From NCBI GenBank assembly GCA_020310875.1, contig CM035420.1, positions 189,006,380-189,070,379 on the forward strand: 64,000 bases of DNA, read 5' to 3'. This document shows positions 42,201 through 52,104 of this stretch, piece by piece (the stretch's first letter is position 1; each line of letters begins with the position of its first letter). A program made the position numbers and the translations under genes. This DNA comes from Ceratopteris richardii. Lineage: Eukaryota > Streptophyta > Polypodiopsida > Polypodiales > Pteridaceae. Below the pieces are notes generated by a model that saw only the letters and a program-made list of their open reading frames with translations, did not search any database and was not told where the DNA came from.

Positions 42201-45200
42201 CCACTGGATGGTTGGGCCCGTATGTCAAGACTGGTACTATTGGCTTAGCCCACTGCGGTACAACTTCCAGATTAAACAAGTAAGCATCAGGAAGGTCATC
42301 TGATACTCCTTGTGGGGCTTCTCCCGATGTGAGCCTAGAGAGATGATCAGCTCTCAAATGAGTCCTACCTTTTCTTACCACAACCTCAAAGTCATATTCC
42401 ATTAGCAAGAGAAACCATCTCACTAATCTTCCTGTATTGCATGGCTTGTTTACAAGATATAACAATGCCTGATGATCAGTAAAAAATTTAAACTTATTTG
42501 CAAGCAAATAATGTCTAAACTTTTTAACTGCATATACCATGCCTAATCCTTCTCGCTCAGTAGTGGTATAATTTCGTTCAGCCGCATTCAATTGTCTACT
42601 GGCATAGGCAATTGGAAGATCCATATTACCTTCACCAGTAGGTTGTGCAAGCACACATCCAATAGCGTAATTGGATGCATCAACATGAACATGGAATGGC
42701 TTATTCCAATCTGGTGTGGTCAAGATTGGTGCTGAACATAATCTTCGTTTAAGTTCTTGGAAGGAATTCTCACATTCATCCGTCCACTCAAAGTTTGTCA
42801 AGAGTCCGTACATGGGCTTTGCAATGACAGCATACATGTGTATGAATCGTCGATAATAACCGCAATGCCCCATGAAAGCTTGTACTTCCTTGACATTCTT
42901 TGGCCTAGGTAGCTCTGCTATGGCTCGCACTTTCTCTTCGTCAGTAGATATGCCATTCTTTGACACTATGTGTCCTAGAATCTTGCCTTGCCTGACCATA
43001 AAAACGCACTTTTCTGGGTTCAGGCAGACTTGGTACTCTCTACATTTGTCAAAGATTTGCCTGAGTTCCGGAATATGGGTTTGTCTAACATTGGAATGAG
43101 CACAAAGGTCATCAACATAGACTTCTAAACTCTTCCTCAGGAACTCCTTAAACACATGGCACATCAGCCTCTGGAAGGTAGCTGGTGCATTGGTAAGCCC
43201 AAATGGCATTACTCTAAAAGCAAAAATGCCCCATTCTGTGGCAAAGGCTGTCTTATGCTGATCCTCTGGAGCTATGGCTACTTGATTGTAGCCCGAAAAT
43301 CCATCAAGGAAGCTGTACACTTCCTTGCCTGCCACTCTTTCTAAGAGATGCTCTGTGATGGGAAGCGGATAGTTATCTCGAATCGTGGCGGCATTAACCT
43401 TTTTCAAGTTAATGCACACACGTAGCTTGCCATTCTTCTTGGGCACCACTACGATGGGGGATACCCATTCGGTGTGCTCAATTTCGTAGATAAATCCAGC
43501 TTCAACCAATCTATCTATCTCTTCCTTGATCTTAGCAGCATAGTTATCGTTATATGTATAAGGCTTTTGCTTAGAGGGTTTAGCATCTGAGGTCATGGGA
43601 ATGGTGTGTGAGCATATATCAGGGTCAACACCTTTCAAATCCTTGTAACTCCAAGCGAATACATCTCTGTATTCTCTTAGCAAGGCTATCAATTCGTACT
43701 CTTCTTCTTCTGTCAGGTCATGGCCTATATACGTGCATCTCTCCTCTCCTTCTTCTATGGCCACTACTATTTTCTTGGTAGTTTCTTTGTTATCATAGGC
43801 CTCTCCTGATTGTGCTTCTCGTTTAGGCATTCTTATCATGACTCTCCTGTCATCTATCTCGTACTTCTTAAAATTTTCTGGGACCTCAAACAAAGATTCC
43901 TCCTCTTCTGGTAAGGCTTCTCTCTTCTTTCGTTTCTTTCCTTCTTCCTTAGGGGTCATATGCGTTGCTAATCTTACATCATTTGTAACTTCTCCATGCT
44001 TCTGGGGTTGAAATTCTATTTCATGGAAGTATTCTTCATCTGATGCAAATGGTGGGTCCATAATGATTGACTCTAGATCGGAGTCACTTGCATCCTCAAA
44101 TGCATCAGGGCTAGGTTCGCATTCTTCTAAAACTGCCTCTCCCATGATTGGCTCTATGGAGAAGACTGAAATATCATAGCCATCCTCATCACAGTGAGGT
44201 GTCCATTGTTCTTCATTGATGGCTACGTCCATTGTTGCTAAAATTTCCGCCCAGCCATGGGGTTCAAACTCCTCATCTGGAAAGACTATAGGTGCATAGG
44301 CTGGGTCTTGAATGGGTCTATGAGTTTCGTTCGCACCTACCTCTCTGGCTTTCTCTCTCTTCTCTTCTTCTACTGCTACCTTGCACATCCATAAGTGAGT
44401 ATCTTCATGCATCCATGAGGATCCCGACCCTATGGAATGCACCGATTCTGTATCATCTTTGGCTCTATGGATGGGATTCCATTGGATAGGAGGGACATCT
44501 CTATGGGAATAATCCTTGAGATTGACTTTGGTTGTAACACCTAAGTGCTGCAGGTACAAAGAATTGGTCCCCCAATCCTGTACCACTTGCAACTGTCGCA
44601 TGAATGGTCTTCCTAAAATCATTTCATAGGCATGATTTTTGCTGAAATCACATATGGCAAAGGTATGTTCAAACTCGACACCACAAGTGGTGAGAGTTAT
44701 TCCTTCTAGCAATCCTAGGGGTCTCTCTATGTGACCATCGGCCATTTGCAATTTCATTCTCGTCGGTCTGAGTGCCGGCTTGCCCCAACGCTTCCATAAG
44801 GAGGTGGTGGCAATTGCAACTCCTGCACCTGAGTCCAAAATTGCCTTGGTGGTGTACTCTTGGTAGGTGATGGGAAGATAGGTGTTCCCTTCTTCACCTT
44901 CACACATATCTCCTATCTTATCCAAGGGAATTTCTGGCACTGTCCTATGGGATCCTACCTTGGAACGAGGTTTTGCAACTTCAGCTACCTGACTGGCTAC
45001 ATATTTTTGCACGTTTGGTCTATCCTTGGTCAGTTCTTCCAAAGTGAGATCGCGTTGCACCTTGGTGTTCATTACTACTCCCGTGTTCCTTGGTATGACT
45101 GAGTCGTCGCTCCTTACCATGACTGTGGGTGCTCTCATACATGTGGACTTTGCTTCCCATGGACCTGTGAAGTGGGGTAGCTCTTGTATGGAATTAGACT

Positions 45201-48200
45201 CAAAGTCCAATCTCTCGTGAGACTGAGTACTCTCATGTTCCCCGTAAATAGATGGGATGTCTTGTGGGAATTGGTCATGTGCATCGTCCACAAGTTCAAA
45301 AGGAGGGGCGACCTCGCTTTCGTTATCCCATTTGTCTTCTTGAATCTCTCGTAGGAAGTCTGGTGCAAACCGATTCATAGAAGAAGAAGTGTCTGGCTCC
45401 GTAGAATTAGGCGCATAAGCAACCTGGGAAGGAGGGCTTATTCTATCGTTGGCTCTCTCCTTGCTCTCATAAATGGTTGGAACACAAGCTTCTTGGGGAG
45501 GATTGCTTATTCTGTTACTCTTCCGAGTAGGCTCATACACTCTTTGGGAAGGAATGTGGGTCACCTGTGGAGGTACATAAGCTTTCGGGGGAGGCTCATG
45601 TGACTTTTGGGGGGGAAGATAAGCTTCTTGAGGAGGCACATGGGCTTCCTGAAGAGGCTGGCTTATCAGTTCTCTTGCCCTCTCCTTTCGTTGAGGGGTA
45701 GGTTCCTTTTCTGACTGTGCTATTGGCCTCTCTATTCTTTCTAAGGAGGGGAAGTTGTCTGGTTTAGTGGAAGTAGCCACATACACTTCCGATGGGGAAT
45801 GATTCATGTTTTTGCTTGCCTTATCTTTTTCTTGATTTTTTTCTTCCTTGGCAGATCTTGCAATTATTTCCTCTAACTTCTCTAGGAATCCATCCAAGTG
45901 TAATTGCGTTTTGGCTGAGCCCGAGTAATTGAAAAGGCGACTGGCTTCAAACATAGTCTGAGCCAATGCGACCATTTTCGCGCACAGTTTGGTTCTTTCT
46001 ATCTCTAGGTCAGCTCTAGGATAGCACTTGGCATGATCCGTGACGTTCGGCCCTTCTTGGATTCTGGCCTGATATGCTTTGAGCATCATGTCTATGTCTT
46101 CAGGAGTGGGATCAGCTAATACTGATCCTACCCGAGGGGGTGGTGGAATCGTATGACGTGGTGGGGAAGGTGGTGGGTCAGATGGAGATGGGAGGGGTGG
46201 CGGCGGGGTATGGTGAGAGGGGATTTGAGAGGTGATTTCAGTTATCCTAGCTTTGGTTTCTCTTATGCTTTGCTCAAGTTCACTCATCTTTTTAGCCCAT
46301 TGTCTTTTCATTCTTTCCCGACTATCTTTCCATGCTCTAGTCCTTTTCTTTGTTATACTCTCGGGTTCACTAGCCTCTGAGTTCTTATCCTGGTTTGTCT
46401 CTTGGTTTTGCTGCAAGGCCTGAGCTCTCGTGACTACCTGCACTGGTGCAGTGGAAGTGACGCTTCCTGAGGACTCTACAACCAAACCAATCACATTGAT
46501 CGGAGTGATTTTTGGCACATTATTGGGGTTCTTGGGGCAATCTCGTAAAAGATGCTCTTTTCCACAATCTTGGCAAAAACCTTGGATAGTCACTGACTGG
46601 GGTTGTGTAGGTGGGGGTAAGGGACAATCACGGATGAGATGATCTCCTTGGCATCTGTAGCACGGTCCTCTTGGGAATGGAGGTCTTACTTGCCTAGGTT
46701 GAGGCCTGGGGTTGGGGTTTGCATACATGACGTTCGTGTAATCTGACTCCCAACTAGGTTCACTTGGTTCCTCACTATAGTAAGACTCACCATGTTCTGG
46801 AGAATGCATGTAGTAAGCCTGGGGACTATCGACATGTGTAGAATCAAAGCTATGATCACTTGGGTCACTTTCTGAGATCAATGGGGTTACTGGTACTATG
46901 GCCCTATTCAGGTTTTCTTCTGCAACAGCATACTTAACTGGAATCACGTTAGCGGGGTTTGGGGGCTGTTGAGCTAGTACCGGTTGGGGTCTCTGTTGGG
47001 CCTGATATTGTGGTTGGTAGGTTTGTTGGGGTCTAGCATATTGTGGATTTTGGTTTTGGTATCTGCCTTGTTGGTAGGGCTGCGGGTAGGGTTGCCTCAC
47101 TGCCTGCTTGTTGTATGGGCAATCTTGTGCGGTGTGATTGGTGTATCTCCGTTCTATGGTGCAGTACTGGCTACTAGGGTTTACTTGGGGTTGAGCCATA
47201 ATAGGGCAAACATTCGCCATATGGTCACCACCGCATGTATAGCATCTTTTCACAGGGGCAAACCTTGGGAATTGTTTGCTCGATACACCTAATTTCTGAG
47301 CTACCTTTTCGGCAAGTTCCTCAATTGATGTGGACTGCGAGGAAGAGTGACTAGATGCACTATCTGAATCTTTGTAGATTTTGGAAAGCTCTAGTTCTTC
47401 CCCTAGGTTATCTTCAATGTCAATGCACATGCGTACACACTCTTCTATAGTCCTAGGGTCCTTCAGATACACATAGGATCTCAATTTCGTACTCAACAAT
47501 CCGTCAAGGAATAAGGCTACTTGTTTAGCAGATGTGGGTAGCTCCGAAATAGGACATCTTTCAAGGTATTGCCTAAATCTTCTTCCTGCAAGTCTCACAG
47601 TCTCTTGAGGGGTTTGCTTGAAGCTGTGGATCAATGAGGAAGTATTGTGTCTTATGCCACTCTTAGAGAACTCTACAATGAAAGCCTCTAGGAGTTGGTC
47701 TATGCTCCTGAACTGACGCTCATCCAATGGTTGGAACCATGTAAGTGCTGTGTTCCTAAGGGTTAGACCGAAAGCATTGTACTGCGTGAACAGATCCTCA
47801 ACCTGTTCAGCTCTCAAGACTTGCTTGAATTCCGCCACATGATCATAGGGATCTCCTGTGCCGTCAAAGTAATTCTTCATGGACTTAACTAGCTGGGTGG
47901 GTCTCAAAGTTCTTGCGTGCTCTCTAGGTCTCGGCAGAGGGAATCCATCTACATTTCTTTGGTTCCTGTGGGCTCTATGCATCTCAGGTTCTACCCTATT
48001 CGTCTCTGTTCTCGTTCTTTCTCTGCCCACGGGGTTGGCGAAACTTACTTCTGGTTTATCCCTACTTCTATCTCTTTGTGTACCATGAGCTTGGGAAGTT
48101 CCAGCCCCAGGGTGACCATAGGATACATTTGATCTTGGTTGGGGGAAAATGAATTCACCCTTCCAAGTGTAGGCATGCCTATCATTTTCTGTCACCACAA

Positions 48201-48915
48201 AGATCCGTTCTGAAGCATGATCTAAGTAGGTCACTCTGCCTGGGCTATCCGGATCCTTAAGCTCATAGATCATGATATTTCCTATATCAGTTGGCTGATT
48301 GGATTTATACCTCCAAAAGGCTTCATCAGTTTCCCGATTGAGGAGCAATTCTATGCTCTTGTTGTCCTGGGGTACCCACTCAGGTGTGATAATCCTAGTG
48401 AGAACTGATTTACCTCGAGGGGTTCTAGGTTCTACTCCCATATTTCCTTGTTCCAAGTCGCCTAAGTCCGCTTCTGAGATTACATTTCCAAATTCATCTG
48501 TCCTATCAGGGTGACTAGTGACAACATATATAGTTCCTTCTTTGTCCAGGTATGCACCATTTTCAAACTTGACAGCTGGGTGTTCTAGTCCTATGGATTG
48601 GTCATGGTTTTTAATCTGGACCACGGATCTTCCTAGGCCGTCCTCATAGATGCTAGCACCTAGTCGGTTGGTCCTAAGATATTCCAGCTGTGTTTTGTAA
48701 GGGCCTTCTACCCTGTACAAATAAGGCACTCCTGAACTTCCCGTAGGTCTGTCCATGCCTTGAGACATTTCTGACTCACTGGTCTCAGAGCTAGGGTAGT
48801 ATGAGTGGTGGCTCAACTGCTGGGCCCAAGACCTTGCAGTGTGATTGACACTAGCCTCTGAAGACCTAAGGCTTTGTCTCTCCCTTGCTAGGTGTCGTCC
48901 TGATCGAAGGTTCAT
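39295..48915 (-). CDS. Young gypsy gag-pol polyprotein, 3206 codons
   Basis: Single frame. Gag domain about 340-500 (FDGTGDPYDHVAEF, ALTWFQPL). CCHC-type knuckles near 557, 755 and 785 (CYTCGGDHMANVC, CYRCQGDHLIRDC, CQDCGKEHLLRDC). Retropepsin about 1345-1440 (AILDSGAGVAIAT, MILGRPF). RT about 1765-1945 (VPKKNGKLRVCINLKKVN, YVDDL). RNase H about 2070-2190 (FHVHVDASNYAIG). Then two tandem integrase zinc modules, about 2250-2325 and 2375-2453. Integrase core about 2475-2650 (WGIDFVGPI, SDRGTHF, YHPQANGQAE). A basic linker leads to a second retropepsin-like domain about 2830-2950 (RALIDSGAATSAV, LIGLGG, LVLGQDWI). The tail is basic, with five spaced WVPK-like motifs. There is no chromodomain. 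It is expected to be cut into the virus-like-particle proteins that copy and insert the element. Far longer than the usual 1500-1900 residues. Confidence 0.95.
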   Translation of the reverse strand: MNLRSGRHLARERQSLRSSEASVNHTARSWAQQLSHHSYYPSSETSESEMSQGMDRPTGSSGVPYLYRVEGPYKTQLEYLRTNRLGASIYEDGLGRSVVQIKNHDQSIGLEHPAVKFENGAYLDKEGTIYVVTSHPDRTDEFGNVISEADLGDLEQGNMGVEPRTPRGKSVLTRIITPEWVPQDNKSIELLLNRETDEAFWRYKSNQPTDIGNIMIYELKDPDSPGRVTYLDHASERIFVVTENDRHAYTWKGEFIFPQPRSNVSYGHPGAGTSQAHGTQRDRSRDKPEVSFANPVGRERTRTETNRVEPEMHRAHRNQRNVDGFPLPRPREHARTLRPTQLVKSMKNYFDGTGDPYDHVAEFKQVLRAEQVEDLFTQYNAFGLTLRNTALTWFQPLDERQFRSIDQLLEAFIVEFSKSGIRHNTSSLIHSFKQTPQETVRLAGRRFRQYLERCPISELPTSAKQVALFLDGLLSTKLRSYVYLKDPRTIEECVRMCIDIEDNLGEELELSKIYKDSDSASSHSSSQSTSIEELAEKVAQKLGVSSKQFPRFAPVKRCYTCGGDHMANVCPIMAQPQVNPSSQYCTIERRYTNHTAQDCPYNKQAVRQPYPQPYQQGRYQNQNPQYARPQQTYQPQYQAQQRPQPVLAQQPPNPANVIPVKYAVAEENLNRAIVPVTPLISESDPSDHSFDSTHVDSPQAYYMHSPEHGESYYSEEPSEPSWESDYTNVMYANPNPRPQPRQVRPPFPRGPCYRCQGDHLIRDCPLPPPTQPQSVTIQGFCQDCGKEHLLRDCPKNPNNVPKITPINVIGLVVESSGSVTSTAPVQVVTRAQALQQNQETNQDKNSEASEPESITKKRTRAWKDSRERMKRQWAKKMSELEQSIRETKARITEITSQIPSHHTPPPPLPSPSDPPPSPPRHTIPPPPRVGSVLADPTPEDIDMMLKAYQARIQEGPNVTDHAKCYPRADLEIERTKLCAKMVALAQTMFEASRLFNYSGSAKTQLHLDGFLEKLEEIIARSAKEEKNQEKDKASKNMNHSPSEVYVATSTKPDNFPSLERIERPIAQSEKEPTPQRKERARELISQPLQEAHVPPQEAYLPPQKSHEPPPKAYVPPQVTHIPSQRVYEPTRKSNRISNPPQEACVPTIYESKERANDRISPPSQVAYAPNSTEPDTSSSMNRFAPDFLREIQEDKWDNESEVAPPFELVDDAHDQFPQDIPSIYGEHESTQSHERLDFESNSIQELPHFTGPWEAKSTCMRAPTVMVRSDDSVIPRNTGVVMNTKVQRDLTLEELTKDRPNVQKYVASQVAEVAKPRSKVGSHRTVPEIPLDKIGDMCEGEEGNTYLPITYQEYTTKAILDSGAGVAIATTSLWKRWGKPALRPTRMKLQMADGHIERPLGLLEGITLTTCGVEFEHTFAICDFSKNHAYEMILGRPFMRQLQVVQDWGTNSLYLQHLGVTTKVNLKDYSHRDVPPIQWNPIHRAKDDTESVHSIGSGSSWMHEDTHLWMCKVAVEEEKREKAREVGANETHRPIQDPAYAPIVFPDEEFEPHGWAEILATMDVAINEEQWTPHCDEDGYDISVFSIEPIMGEAVLEECEPSPDAFEDASDSDLESIIMDPPFASDEEYFHEIEFQPQKHGEVTNDVRLATHMTPKEEGKKRKKREALPEEEESLFEVPENFKKYEIDDRRVMIRMPKREAQSGEAYDNKETTKKIVVAIEEGEERCTYIGHDLTEEEEYELIALLREYRDVFAWSYKDLKGVDPDICSHTIPMTSDAKPSKQKPYTYNDNYAAKIKEEIDRLVEAGFIYEIEHTEWVSPIVVVPKKNGKLRVCINLKKVNAATIRDNYPLPITEHLLERVAGKEVYSFLDGFSGYNQVAIAPEDQHKTAFATEWGIFAFRVMPFGLTNAPATFQRLMCHVFKEFLRKSLEVYVDDLCAHSNVRQTHIPELRQIFDKCREYQVCLNPEKCVFMVRQGKILGHIVSKNGISTDEEKVRAIAELPRPKNVKEVQAFMGHCGYYRRFIHMYAVIAKPMYGLLTNFEWTDECENSFQELKRRLCSAPILTTPDWNKPFHVHVDASNYAIGCVLAQPTGEGNMDLPIAYASRQLNAAERNYTTTEREGLGMVYAVKKFRHYLLANKFKFFTDHQALLYLVNKPCNTGRLVRWFLLLMEYDFEVVVRKGRTHLRADHLSRLTSGEAPQGVSDDLPDAYLFNLEVVPQWAKPIVPVLTYGPNHPVVNTRNREIVKAQKYHIMAGSMYKHTDQGILACCVEEDEYAKWLQLAHVGALEQHHSKQRTLQTLKRFGVHWPTMEADVQKLCKECPICCTKPPVEHATLYQVSIVPDWSEPLVSFLRTNTFPPDMTLARKRSLAQEALDYSLIGDNLYRRGKDGYLRLCVHESEYLKILETAHQGVAGGHFGPDRVIKAILFAGFWWPTLHMDAHTYVKRCDICQRTQYPIRKDEMPLKPMMGGRAFSKWGIDFVGPINPPAKGSHAEYIIVATDYLTKWVEVKATTKNDAQTTAKFLFENVFTRYGLPIELVSDRGTHFLNEVIENLLQEFLVIHKKSAPYHPQANGQAESTNKILCNVLTKLVNTKRSDWDKQLHHAVWAYRVAYKTVLQATPFQMVFGQNAVLPLDFLIPTLRVAQEHEWTGHELSSRIFDLERLGETRLRAAAGIYAAKKRQKAYFDAHVKDKGLKAGDLVLVYTLKQHARKLEKRGYGPMIINRISTSGAVQLATLEGDVLPNYISGCRVKLYQEPLTEEMLSRLNTAKKRKEEEKRVREEAQAEALERIRRMKLRRQGREQPRTNDYADQGYHVAMCEVAGTSSPRITDRRPFVTLDIGQGKSARTVRALIDSGAATSAVRMSYYQELQLTVQPVEAYLIGLGGVETPCMGEVELPLYIHEEAMTVKVLVCQDEDLTEPLVLGQDWIYDQAINLNLRSGLLQVWVNHSRVTVELDNGALKELGKAQTPGPSRGTHEDDHAVLVQNYVLQRNDICKKGVRNATELPSFPKARRRQQPKVDQRQKKQGTTYVRDQRYLLSRTAQKIDQVWVRKGERPVAPPSTTGAKPLISDQQRNANKKSFRNSSAKVKSIWVPKKSMKASPQSRQIWVPKACLMAQVATLRPQLKQHNAATHTARFHSFSTLMYTPKPKSVHVINCKWVPKRPHLQTTTPRRLCKDSPKPKAKPTHCIWQPRACNKPPDPNV

Positions 48916-49837
48916 ATGCCTAACTGATTATCCCAAAATTTTTTTTTTTTTTTTTCCAGAGTACAACCTCGTTGCCAATCAATTGGTACCAGTCACTTGA
49001 TTCTTTTTAGTTAGTTATTGTGTTTATGGTCTTGTCTGATATCCCGTCGTCAGGAACACTTGAATGTTCTTCGTACTTTAGGTTGATCGTTCCACGTTAG
49101 GTTCTTTTCCTTTAGGTTATCGATAGTACAGATTATGTTTTTACTTGAACTTGAGTTTTTTAGGTAGTCTTCAACTTGATAACTGCCTATCGTCGCCCTG
49201 GCTTATTCCTATCTCTACTCGTTCTTAGCTTGAGCTAGGAAATGACAGAGGGAGTTGAGAATAATCCAACCTTACTTGTTGATCCCTTGCTTTCTGGTGC
49301 TCAAGAACCCGGTTCTCAAGCTTGCAAAGAAACCTTGCTTTGTACGCTCTTTGTTGCTCTCAATGGACCTATAAAAGTCCCACGGTTAGCTCGATGCTTA
49401 GATTCAAGGACACAACCCACAACTTTCATTCATGTAACATATACACATATTTGCATTGTGACTTTTTAGGAAAATGATTCTAAAGACCCCTGACTTTGAG
49501 TCCCCTGGGTATGGTCAACTTCAAAATACCCTCTCTGAAAATCAATGCATTATCTTTATAAAAAACAGTTGAGGGCGCGTAGTATATGCCACGAGCTTTC
49601 CAACAAGCCCAAGAGCTCAAAAATTGGATTTCGTATGAAAAAGTTAGGACTGTTCAGGGTTTAGGGAGTTAAATCAGGATTCAATACAAGCTAACAGTCA
49701 AACAGGAATACTCGAGTAGCTTGTGGCACGGCCTAACAATGCAATACTACACCCTAGAGTTTGTCCCACACTTAGTCACAATTTAGACCAATCACTTTGC
49801 CTTGAAAATTTGACCTAATTTGCCCTTCTAACGCGTT

Positions 49838-50335
49838 CGCAAAGTCTGTCGGTCGCGATTGACAGGTCAGTCGCGATCGACGTGTCGATCGCGATTGACA
49901 GGTCCGTCGTGGCTGTCAGTCGCGATTGACTGGTCAGTCGCGATTGACAGGGGTTACGAAAAGTCAATCGGTCGTGGTCAATCGGTCGTTGACTCTGTCG
50001 GTCGCGATTGATGAGTCGATCGCGATTGACCGGTCGGTCGCGAGGGTCTGTCGATCGTGGTCAAACAGTCGTTGACCGTGTCGGTCGCGATTGACAGAGC
50101 CGTCGTGGTCTGTCCGTCGTGGTCAAACCGTCGTTGACCGTGTCGGTCGCGATTGACAGAGCCGTCGTGGTCTGTCCGTCGTGGTCAAACCGTCGTTGAC
50201 CGTGTCGGTCGCGATTGATGAGTCGATCGCGATTGATGACTCGATCGCGATTGACACGTGTCACGCGTGTAGTCAGTCGGTCGTGGTCAATCGGTCGTTG
50301 ACTCTGTCGGTCGCGATTGACAGATCTCGGCGACA
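49838..50335. repeat. TCGCGATTGAC array in the gypsy leader
   Basis: Roughly twenty copies of (G)TCGCGATTGA(C/T) alternating with GTCGTGGTCAA and CGTTGACCGTG phrases. Includes a 63-bp block (about 50072-50197) present twice in tandem. TCGCGA is palindromic and CpG-rich. The family relative at 14.6-14.8/30.9-31.3 kb has a palindromic array at the same place in its leader. Confidence 0.9.
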
Positions 50336-50676
50336 CACAGACAGTTACTCAGATTTCCATACCTGCGCAGGGTGCTGGGGATGATGATGCAGCCTGTACC
50401 TGCAGAAAGCTCACAAAACATGCAAAAAACAGCACATGCAAATTCGCTCTCTCGCTCTCTCTCACAAGTGAAATGAGGGAAATGAGGTGGAGATGGGGAT
50501 ATAGTCAAAAAACTGAAATTTTCGCGATGATGGAGATGGACGTGGGAGATGGTGATGATGATGATGGTGATGAAGATGGTGAAGAAAGTAAAAGAAAATC
50601 GATGAGAGTGAAGAAAATACCTACAACTCCAACGCGTCAACTCTACGTCTTACCATCACACGCTCGTCCTCAAAGC

Positions 50677-50698
50677 TCGATCCCCGGCAACGGCGCCA
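50677..50698 (-). promoter_or_regulatory. tRNA-Asp primer-binding site
   Basis: The plus strand ends CGGCAACGGCGCCA, identical to the 3' end of plant tRNA-Asp(GTC). The match extends over about 22 bases. The site lies 8 bases inside the 5' LTR. tRNA-Asp priming is characteristic of Athila/Tat gypsy elements. Confidence 0.92.
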
Positions 50699-50706
50699 AA
50701 ATTTGG

Positions 50707-51443
50707 TGTAGCTCAGTGATGAGTAGCACCTCCTTTAATGTCAATCCGGGAAGATGTGAGGATGGTATGAAGACCTCGAGCAAGTGGCGACACAAGTGCG
50801 TGAGTGAGAAGCACACAAGCATGCACACACATACACACACACGCGCACACACGGCAAGACAAAGAGAGAGAATCAATGGAGTTCTTTAGATTACTTTCAA
50901 TAGCTCTTACAAGTTCGTTTCAATTACAATCTAACCTCAAAAATGAGCTCTCTAGCTCCTTTTATAGTCTTTGACTAGCTTTTGGCCCTGTCCAGACCTA
51001 GTGTCCGGCCTAGTTAAAAATTAGGTTCCAGGGCTTATTTGGGGGCTCAAACGAGATCTAAAAATTATGAAAATTGGTACGCAACTACTTCTAAGGCTCC
51101 TCAAGCTCAAGGACTCCTTGGCTTGCACAAAATGGAGCTACAAAAATGTGAAATGAGATTTACAATGATTATTAGTGATAAAAATCACTGTTGTTGTAGG
51201 GATTTCTTCTAGTGATCTGCCATACATTTCTTCAAGCTCCCTACTTGCTCTTCTTCCCTGCATGTCCATCTCTCTGATTTGCATTAATGTCTTGAAAAAA
51301 TATTGGCCTACTTGCCAGATCTTCTTTGACTGCCCTGTTTGCTTGTGTTGTCCCTTCGCTCGCTTGTGCTGTCCCTTCGCTCTGACTCCCTTCTTTGACT
51401 TTCACGTCTTGTAGGTCCTGATGTACCAAGGCTACTGCCAACA
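50707..51443 (-). repeat. Young gypsy 5' LTR
   Basis: 737 bp, one base different from the 3' LTR. The TATAAAAG promoter box is at 50958-50966 on the minus strand. Flanked on the right by the target duplication GTGCA. Confidence 0.97.
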
Positions 51444-51471
51444 GTGCATGCGCGCACGCACGTGCACACAC

Positions 51472-51900
<429 letters not shown>

Positions 51901-52080
51901 AGGCTTGAAATTGAGAGAGATGGAAAAGAGATGAGTTGAGAGATAGTTCACGGGAGAAAGAGAGAGAGTTGAGAGAGAAAGAGAAAAAATTGAGAGATAT
52001 TTGAAAAAGAAAGACAAATCATTGAGAGAGAGAAGATAAAGCGAGAGACTTGAGAGAAAAAGAGAGACAAAGTGAGAGAA
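51901..52080 (+). repeat. GAGAGA-rich repeat, copy 1
   Basis: Purine-rich, based on GAGAGTTGAGAGAGAAAGAG. About 150 bp is shared in the same order with 53325-53495 (both begin GAAATTGAGAGAGATGG), so the two are copies of one dispersed unit rather than independent simple repeats. Confidence 0.85.
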
Positions 52081-52104
52081 ATATCAATAGATACTTTCTA
52101 CGTA

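Larger units (their letters stand above)
48916..50706 (-). other. Young gypsy leader
   Basis: 1.8-kb non-coding leader between primer site and gag. It holds the primer site, a purine/pyrimidine-biased stretch (50500-50600), the CpG-rich array, a TCCTAACTTTTTCATACG / GCTTGTTGGAAAGC phrase shared with 31400-31465, and an 18-base A run just before the frame. The long leader is typical of Athila/Tat elements. Confidence 0.8.
34437..51443 (-). mobile_element. Young, whole-looking 17-kb gypsy (Athila/Tat-type)
   Basis: Two 737-bp LTRs (34437-35173 and 50707-51443) with TG...CA ends, one base different, and target duplication GTGCA on both sides (34432-34436 and 51444-51448). On the minus strand the order is 5' LTR, tRNA-Asp primer site, 1.8-kb leader with a CpG-rich array, gag-pol frame of 3206 codons, 204-bp gap, extra frame of 1350 codons, polypurine tract, 3' LTR. 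No break is apparent. One LTR difference in 737 implies well under a million years. The tRNA-Asp primer and lack of a chromodomain place it with the Athila/Tat group. Older relatives lie at 9.6-14.8 kb, 52.1-52.7 kb and 56.4-61.5 kb. Confidence 0.97.

Noticed and set aside
49838-50335. CRISPR-like array of repeats and spacers
   Set aside because: Units are imperfect, spacing is irregular, the spacers are themselves related, and the context is a plant retroelement leader.
50061-50336. 91-codon Asn/Arg/Asp-rich minus-strand frame in the gypsy leader
   Set aside because: Follows from the TCGCGATTGAC array; no conserved counterpart in the older leader.
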